Shown: positions 57,450 through 64,000 of the stretch, in pieces
Layout of the letters: each line of letters begins with the position of its first letter
Numbering within the stretch: the first letter of the stretch is position 1
Source of the DNA: Sphaerolaimus hirsutus
Taxonomy: Eukaryota; Nematoda; Chromadorea; Monhysterida; Sphaerolaimidae
Reading direction: 5' to 3'
Assembly (NCBI GenBank): GCA_964036195.1
Contig: OZ038458.1
Coordinates: forward strand, 16,505,832-16,569,831
Length of the DNA stretch: 64,000 bases
Program-made: the position numbers and the translations under genes
The notes under the pieces: model-generated
What the model saw: only the letters and a program-made list of their open reading frames with translations
Databases searched by the model: none
Told to the model about the DNA's origin: nothing

Positions 57450-58345
57450 ACCGTGTTTCCTCGAAATAGCCCAGGGGGGTATTTTTTTAGAATGCAAACT
57501 TTGAGGGGGGGGTTAATCGAGGGAGGGGGTATTTCGAGGAGGTTTCTTATGTCGCCAGCATTTTTTGAACTGCCTGTACTTTTTCGATGTTTGTAACGTA
57601 CAGAAAAACGTGACATAGACAAAACTTCATAATAATGTACCTACCGTATTACCTCGAAATACCCCCATGGGGGTTTATTTTTTCACCAGCAAAATTTGAG
57701 GGGGGTTAATTCGAGGGGGTTTATTATTTCGTCAGAAATTTTCGTAAGGATCGTAAATAGTAAATAGTAGGCATTTGCATACCCAAAACAGGTAATAAAT
57801 GTGTCCAAACAGCATATATTTGGACATAAAAACGTAGATAGCTACACAAACTGTTCTATTTGTAAATAAGCAGTAATAAATACATCATGTACATTGCATA
57901 CATAACGTATTTATTACGTACATGACGTAGATCATTCCGAAGGGGGGTATTTCGAGGGGGGTTTATTATTTCCCCAGCCCATTTTGAGGGGGGGGGGGGG
58001 TTAATTCGAGGTAGTACGGTATATGCGGCTATAGACTTATTTACATAATAGATGATGATAAAGCCCTGCCCTAAAGTAACTCAGTCATTGTTTTAACGTG
58101 TGTTCTGCATTATACAGATCACAAACTGACAAAGTTCTTGTCAATTGGGTAACATTCTCTTTACACTCATTTTGAGTGGGGGTATTTCGAATAAATGCGG
58201 TATATTGTTCTATGAATTCTTTCGCTGGCATTCATAAATGGTCGATCTTGATGATTTTATGAACCTCTGCCCTCGAAAAAACCCCTCTAAGTGAAAAATC
58301 TACCCGAAAAAGCTCCCTGGGGGTGATTCGAAGTAATACGGTAAA
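57450..58345. mobile_element. Cluster of TACCGTATTACCTCG elements
   Basis: 57646-58021 has paired ends TACCGTATTACCTCGAAATA and TTCGAGGTAGTACGGTA. Partial copies flank it (57450-57560 and 58080-58345). All carry TTTATTATTTCG preceded by G-runs. Confidence 0.65.
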
Positions 58346-58464
58346 TAAATAACCGGTGACGCCTTGTCTATTAAACGCCGGGCGTTATGGATTTTACATT
58401 GTTGCCAATTGTGCGGGCTAGTGAATGAGATTACACCTGTCCAAAAAATCGCCGTGCGCATTTG

Positions 58465-59144
58465 AAGGGTGTGCTTCTAAAAGTACCGATCTACAAATTT
58501 TTCAAATTTGAGTTAGGACCATTTTTGGGGTCCCCATAAAAATGCGCTTCAAAAATATATATAATATGTGGGGGGTGCGAAATTCAATTTTGAGATATGG
58601 GGGGTCGAAAAAAGCAAAAAAATCGCAAAATACAGTTTTTGAAATTTTAAAAGTACCGATCTACAAGCTTTTTCAGCTTTTGTGTCTTTAAAAGTACCGA
58701 TCTACACACTTTTTTCAAAATTGTTCTTTTTAATGTACCGATCTGCACATTATTTTTTGTGCTTCTAAAAGTACCGATGTCAGATCGGTGTCCGGTTGCG
58801 CAAAAACTCATTTTGTGCTTTTTTATTATGGGTAAAAGTACCGATCTACAGCTTTCTGATTTTGTGCTTTAAAAAATACCGATCTACATGTTATTACCAA
58901 CTTGTTCCTTTAAAATTTACTGTACTACAAAAATACAATTCACTAAATTTTATATAGCTAGTGTTATGTGTATAATCAATGATTATACCCATGCATGTGG
59001 ATACCCAACAATGTGGCCGAAATACCCATACCCAAAATTCCCATACCCAATACCCATGTATGGGTATTGCATACTCCAAACTTTCAATCGCGATTATCTC
59101 AAAATCGATTTTTTGTAGATCGGTACTTTTAGAAGCACACCCTT
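58465..59144. mobile_element. AAGGGTGTGCTTCTAAA-type element, copy 2
   Basis: 680 bp, nearly identical along its length to 3870-4546, and flanked by the direct repeat CATTTG. Contains the TACCGATCTACA repeats and the ACCCATACCCA microsatellite. Confidence 0.88.
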
Positions 59145-59150
59145 CATTTG

Positions 59151-60426
59151 AACAGTAGCACGCATTTCCCTTGGTGGTGACAGATTTTCCAAATGCGCAG
59201 GTGCGCGCCGCCGCTCTCAGTTTGTATTTTTACGTGTATCGTGTTCTCACCTGTCATTTTGAATAAAAAATGTTAGTCTGCGGCCGTGGGATGGGATAAT
59301 TTTTGCCATTTATTAGGTGCCCGTTGAAGGCGGCCGTTAGATGAGAGTTGTCGCAATCTTTGCACAATCGTTTTGTCGTCGACCAATTTTCTGCCGCGCG
59401 TTCCATTTCCGAGTTGGGCAAGTCAATTTTTTTCGCCGCCCACCAAAAAAGTTGACCTTTTCGCAGTCGTGTTTCCTCTTGATGTATATTTCACACGATT
59501 TTTGCGTACGAACAGTTCTAACTTTTCGCACAAGTCACAACCGAAAACTGGACTGTATACAAAGATATTGAATTTATTGTAGACACGTTTTAAGAAGTAA
59601 GTGTTCGCTTCCATTACTTTTTCAACCACTGGCAAAGAACTCTGACGCCAGCAAAATGTATTATTTTACTCCCGAGAAAGAGTGCACAAACAAGGCGGTG
59701 CTGGCGTTCGCCAGTTGATCAAGTTTTTATACTCTTTAGTGATGGGAAACGAGCCATGAATTCTGGCGCCAGCGCCAAATGTCCAGTTCCATGGATTTAC
59801 CTTTTTCCAGACCCTGTAAAATGTATAATCTCATGCAAAATGTCAAAAGTCATGTAAAATGCCAAATATCATGCAGTGTCAAAGGTATGTAAAATAACGA
59901 CACTTTGCCTTTTGGCACTTTGCATTTGATCGTTTGGCGCTGATGCCTGAACAAACTGCATCGCGTCTTCCCATTGCTAACGATTTCCAATCGACTTGCA
60001 AGTGAAATCCAGCTGGAAAGTTCGACTCGAAATCACAACAAAATGAGCAGCCAAGCAGATAACGCGATCAATTGTTATTTATGTATCTTGTACACACCGA
60101 ATTAATGTCACTCCGAGTTGTGAGGTCAGAAATGCGCGCTTGTTTTTGGTGCTGGGGCGTTCTTTTGTTTCACACACCATCTAAATATTTATTTTGCTGT
60201 ATATGAAAGGCCTTGATCTTCAGGATAAGTTTTTATTGTTGACCTGTACGATTCGCAGCTAAGGTTTTAAAAGGAAAAATCACAGGTATTTCATTCTGGC
60301 TGGACGGATAGCTATATTATAGCCGAGTTATATTGCGTTGAAGGAACTGTCTTGTCCCTTGAATTTTCCCGATGCACTGATTTTCCCGATTTTTGGATCA
60401 ATGCCAACATCATTTTTATTTTTCAG
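59151..60426 (+). other. Upstream region of the 60.4-kb gene
   Basis: No exon could be assigned, though the next gene must have its promoter or earlier exons here or further left. 59740-59960 contains degraded GGCGCCAGCGCC and TGTCATGCAAAATGTC repeats. Confidence 0.35.
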
Positions 60427-60741
60427 GGACAAATGGGCCGGCGGGGAGTACGCAGAAATCTGCCGAGTGCCGGCTCGACACAATTCCATATCTCTAACCA
60501 CTTATCATCACATTGCCGATTACCAGCAAACGATTCCAGCGACACTTCATTATCAGCAGTTACGCCCAGTCGGCGGCTGCTTAGCTCCGCTGCGAGAAAT
60601 GTTCTACTTTTGGTTGTCGCCGTGCTTTTTGCGCCGGCTCACGCACTTAACCCGGATGGCGTTGTGACACGTTGGTGTGGGGGTTTATTGGTTTTTGCCG
60701 TGTTTTTTTGGATGTGTGCCAAATTTATGATAAATGAGTAA
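60427..60741 (+). CDS. Last exon of a small two-helix membrane protein
   Basis: A strong acceptor (TTTTTATTTTTCAG) opens a 104-codon frame ending in TAA, with AATAAA just after the stop. The sequence begins GQMGRRGVRRNLP, has a Ser/Thr-rich stretch with an N-glycosylation-like NDSS, then two hydrophobic helices: NVLLLVVAVLFAPAHAL and CGGLLVFAVFFWMCAKFM. It could be the whole protein if the Met in QMGRR is the start. No family recognised. Confidence rests on the splice site and the clean pair of hydrophobic helices. Confidence 0.55.
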   Translation, partial: GQMGRRGVRRNLPSAGSTQFHISNHLSSHCRLPANDSSDTSLSAVTPSRRLLSSAARNVLLLVVAVLFAPAHALNPDGVVTRWCGGLLVFAVFFWMCAKFMINE

Positions 60742-61290
60742 ATAAATAGAGTAGATTGTGGTTTATGTGTTAACTCTGTTCTGTTCCTCTCTGTTAAGTG
60801 AAGCTACCCCCCAACCCCCCATTCGAGACACCTGAACCATTGTCTAGTAGGTGGGCGGTTCCCCCTAAACACTGCAGCTAGTTTTTCATCCTAGAGCCCG
60901 CTTAGCTATCTATCTATTCCTAGGCGCTATATCTTGGCTACTATCCATCTAACCCCCTGTGAGCTCCCCTTTCCGACCTGACAAATTGTGGAGTAAGTGG
61001 AGCAAATTTTGAGCGATTTTGTCCCAATTTTCGCAGAAAATCGCAGTGTTCGAAACTTCGACCTTTTTCCCATATTTTATTCAAACTTTTTTATTTATGT
61101 GCCTTATGACCTATTTTTGGCTATAATAAATGGCGCTCTGGGGTACAAATATACAAGACTCCCCCAAGCTCGACCCCAATTTTTTTATTTATTTCCATGC
61201 AATGTGTTGGATTCCTGATCCCTAGAATATTAAAATGCCTGTCTCCATTCTGATCCCCAGATGAACATTGCGGTATAATTTTCTTGGTAG
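60742..61290. other. 3' flank with a degraded repeat
   Basis: 60800-61000 resembles a decayed CAGGGGTCTC-family element (TTAGCTATCTATCTATTCC). Nothing else recognised. Confidence 0.4.
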
Positions 61291-61651
61291 TGTTATAACG
61301 ACGTAGGCCTACTAAATAGTTATGCAAACCCGCTAGCCGTCATATAGACCCGCCAGTCATGTACTTTAGGTGGTATTAGCACATCACCTAAATAGGTCAG
61401 CAGCAGTGCGTTTACATGATTATTAGAGTACATAGCACAGGCTGCACTGCGTGTGCACTCACACTGTTATTGTCACTATTCTGATGACAGTGCTCAAAGA
61501 AAAATTTAAAAACTAAAAGGATTTATGAGTTTTTGTGCAGACACCGCGTAAACCCGCTGCTGCTGGCGTGCTAATCGCCCCAAAAATACATGACTGGCGG
61601 GTCTACATGACTAAGGGGTTTACATGACTAGAGGCACAGGGTCGTTATAAC
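61291..61651. mobile_element. TGTTATAACGAC-ended element
   Basis: Ends TGTTATAACGACGTAGG and CAGGGTCGTTATAACA. Interior GACCCGCCAGTCATGTA with its complement TACATGACTGGCGGGTC, shared with 49645-50166. Confidence 0.7.
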
Positions 61652-62196
61652 ACTGTTTCAATTTTAAGGCTGTTGAACGTTTTAGCGTAAACTACTCATA
61701 AATATTTAGTGAGGTCTGCGTGGTGGTATAAGCTGTTCGTTCAAATATGAAATGCCAATAAAGCAAACTTACGTTCCTCCGTCGATTTTCAACCGCGATT
61801 GTTTATTTATTTTGTAGAAATATTTACGTATGTATCATAAATCCTTGAAAAAGCCCCACTCATCCCTGCACCCCCTTGGACAAATTCCCCACGTTGCCCG
61901 ACCTTAGAGAAATCCCCCTCGAATACCCCCTCATTTGGTCGGCTGTAATGATGTAGCATGTACGGTAAATATTTATAAGAATAAAATCTTTAAAAGAAAT
62001 CAGTGGTTTTCACTAATATCGTGTACAGTGCTTGAATTATCGAATTCCTATCTGGTTCTATACCATGAACGTAACGGTAAGTAAATACAGTAGGTAATCA
62101 CAAATCCTGCTGAAAATTTTGACAAAAAAACTATCTACTCTGCTTGAAAAACTCCGCAGTCGAAAGGGTTTGACGAAATAATAACTCCCTGGGGCA
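61652..62196. other. AT-rich spacer
   Basis: No gene or repeat terminus recognised; a weak relic of the CGAAT/CCCC family lies around 61850-61930. Confidence 0.35.
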
Positions 62197-62995
62197 TAAA
62201 TTTTGACATGTTAAGATATCAGGTGTTTTGAGTTTCGCCTAAAATTTTACCCCTCTAGCTCCACCCACTGCGGAACAGTGGAGGTTACAATTTCAATCAT
62301 TTTGTACTGATGTACACAATGTGCTCTAGCCCAATGCTGCTTTAAGTTGTGACTTGTGATCATGAAACTTTGGCTAGTGTAAGCCACCAGTGTTGGCAAT
62401 GTGCTGATAGTATTCAACACTTTCATCAACATCATTGCTATTAAGGTAAAATTTATATGCAGATCAGGGTGATGTGCAAGAAACGTGGGAACTGTGATGG
62501 ATGTTTTTGGTGATCATGTGAGATCATTTTGTATTGCAGTGATTTTAATTTTGTTTTGAAGTGTGCAGTAAAGAAGATCGTGGAGGATCATGGAGGAAGT
62601 GGTAGTCAGGTGGCAGAGGTGCATTGACTCCAAGGGGGGGGGGGCTATTTTGAGAAGGGGAGACAGAATGGTGAATTTGGTAGTGAGAGTAGTGATAGGA
62701 ATGACAATATGAACTTGCACATCACCCTGATCTGCATATTAATTTTACCTTAATAGCAATGATGTTGATGAAAGTGTTGAATACTATTTATCAGCACATT
62801 GCCAACACTGGTGGCTTACACTAGCCAAAGTTTCATGATCACAACTTAAAGCAGCATTGGGCTAGAGCACAATGTGTACATCAGTACAAAATGACCGATA
62901 TTGTAACCACCACAGTTCCGCAGTGGGTGGAGCTAGAGGGTAAAATTTTAGGTGAAAACTCAAAACACCTGATATCTTAACCTGTCAAAATTTTA
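62197..62995. repeat. 0.8-kb inverted repeat with 280-bp arms
   Basis: Arms 62197-62480 and 62713-62995 are near-perfect reverse complements (for example GATATCAGGTGTTTTGAG with CTCAAAACACCTGATATC). The 232-bp spacer is G-rich and unrelated. No coding frame recognised. Confidence 0.88.
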
Positions 62996-63676
62996 TGACC
63001 GTAGCTTACTCCTAGCGCGAATGGAGAGCACTGCCCGGGGACTTTTCAGCCGGACTAAGTAGATATGTAATGTACATATTTATGTCACATGTCTTGATTG
63101 TGGCTTAGTGAAACGGTCGCTACAGCGCACAACCATTGCATTGCCATTTGCCACGGTCATCCCGAACATGATGGACTAATCCTTTTATAAGTTTTTATCT
63201 TTATTTTTAATTTTATTTTTTCAACTGCATTTTAAATGATACCTGTGGTTAGCGGTATACTTAAGATACAAATTTGACTGGTTTGTCGGGATCGGAATTC
63301 TTGGATGAGGCATTCTTTCCGGGGATTCGGAAGTTTGAAGTTTCCTGTTATTTTCATAGCCACGCATTTTTAGCTTGATCACATCAGTCATAAATTAATT
63401 TGGCTTTGACAAAAATCATCCATTCCCAAATTGTCACATTAATATTCGAATGACCTTTTATTCCATTGTCGACGACATAGATTGTGGACGACCGACTAAA
63501 CATAAATATGACGCACTGGTTTACACCATGTGCAATTTGTGTCATTCGTTTCGATGATCAACACGTAAACACGGCCCGTTAACCTATTTATGTACTTGTA
63601 CAGTACGTAAACTTGACTGGCCGCCGCCGCTGCACCACAATATTTATTTCGTCGATGCTTTCGACGCAGTTATTGG
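62996..63676. other. Single-copy spacer
   Basis: AT-rich, no gene or RNA recognised. Confidence 0.35.
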
Positions 63677-63893
63677 GGGCTCACACACTAGTTGACACAT
63701 GCCTGTCAACTGCTCTGTGTCAACTCAGATTTCGGCTTCACGTGTCGCAGAGCGATCTCCAAGTGCACATGCGGCAATGTTGAAAAATAAATATTACGGC
63801 AAGTGCATTGGAAGATCGCTCTGCGACACGTGAAGACGAAATCTGAGTTGACACATACCAGTTGACACACCTTTGTCAACTAGTGTGTGGGCC
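63677..63893. mobile_element. ACTAGTTGACA-type MITE, complete
   Basis: 217 bp, GGGCTCACACACTAGTTGAC to GTCAACTAGTGTGTGGGCC. Inner arms match 51043-51261. The last 107 bases of the window after it are GC-rich and featureless. Confidence 0.86.
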
Positions 63894-64000
63894 ATCATTC
63901 GCGTGTTTGCGCAGCGCCGCTGCGACACGCGCGCGAGCGGCACGGCGGCGGTAGCGCGGCAAAAAGCCACATACCGATCAGATCAAATATCGATTGCAGC

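Noticed and set aside
1-64000. tRNA, rRNA or CRISPR arrays
   Set aside because: I read for tRNA box B words, ribosomal segments and regularly spaced direct repeats and found none; a tRNAscan or Rfam run would settle the tRNA and small-RNA question.

Overview
This window is animal nuclear DNA, most likely from a nematode or another small ecdysozoan. Every convincing gene is split into short exons with GT-AG introns. There are no bacterial-style operons. Palindromic, non-autonomous DNA transposons fill most non-coding space. The POU-homeodomain gene resembles the nematode ceh-6 class more closely than the intronless vertebrate or fly POU3 genes; this placement is an inference from the homeodomain sequence.

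Layout. 1-13 kb: no gene found. It holds nested palindromic elements separated by GC-richer single-copy DNA. 13.06-16.83 kb (minus): a complete eight-exon POU class 3 transcription-factor gene. 17-24 kb: POU upstream DNA, including two short minus-strand open segments (21.8-22.2 kb) that may be exons of an unrecognised gene. 24.34-29.83 kb (minus): a complete six-exon tetraspanin gene with several transposons in its introns. 29.83-30.87 kb: a short divergent intergenic region. 30.87-39.56 kb and 41.32-50.88 kb (plus): two tandem paralogues, called here copy A and copy B, of an unusual zinc-finger protein of about 900 residues. 51.5-51.9 kb (minus): two possible exons of another gene. 52-60 kb: mostly repeats and GC-rich DNA. 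60.43-60.74 kb (plus): the last exon of a small two-helix membrane protein. 61-64 kb: more inverted-repeat elements.

The most interesting feature is the zinc-finger pair. Both copies share exon order, intron phases and several exact exon lengths. The encoded order is a basic helical N-terminal part, four single-exon CCHC-type fingers, a C2H2 finger, a domain with the Cys/CPA/His-x-x-His spacing of FAR1/WRKY-GCM1-like DNA-binding domains (as found at the N-terminus of Mutator-like transposases and their domesticated relatives), and a conserved C-terminal domain I cannot name. No transposase catalytic core is visible. The copies are clearly diverged in protein sequence, yet a 242-bp block of the last exon differs at only three bases, which looks like recent gene conversion. 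Copy B has also gathered splice-site changes and insertions, including a hAT-like element six bases into an intron.

Several transposon families can be defined from paired termini and flanking target-site duplications visible here. Exon joins were derived by hand from splice consensus, reading frame and A/B or family comparison. None has been tested against transcripts.
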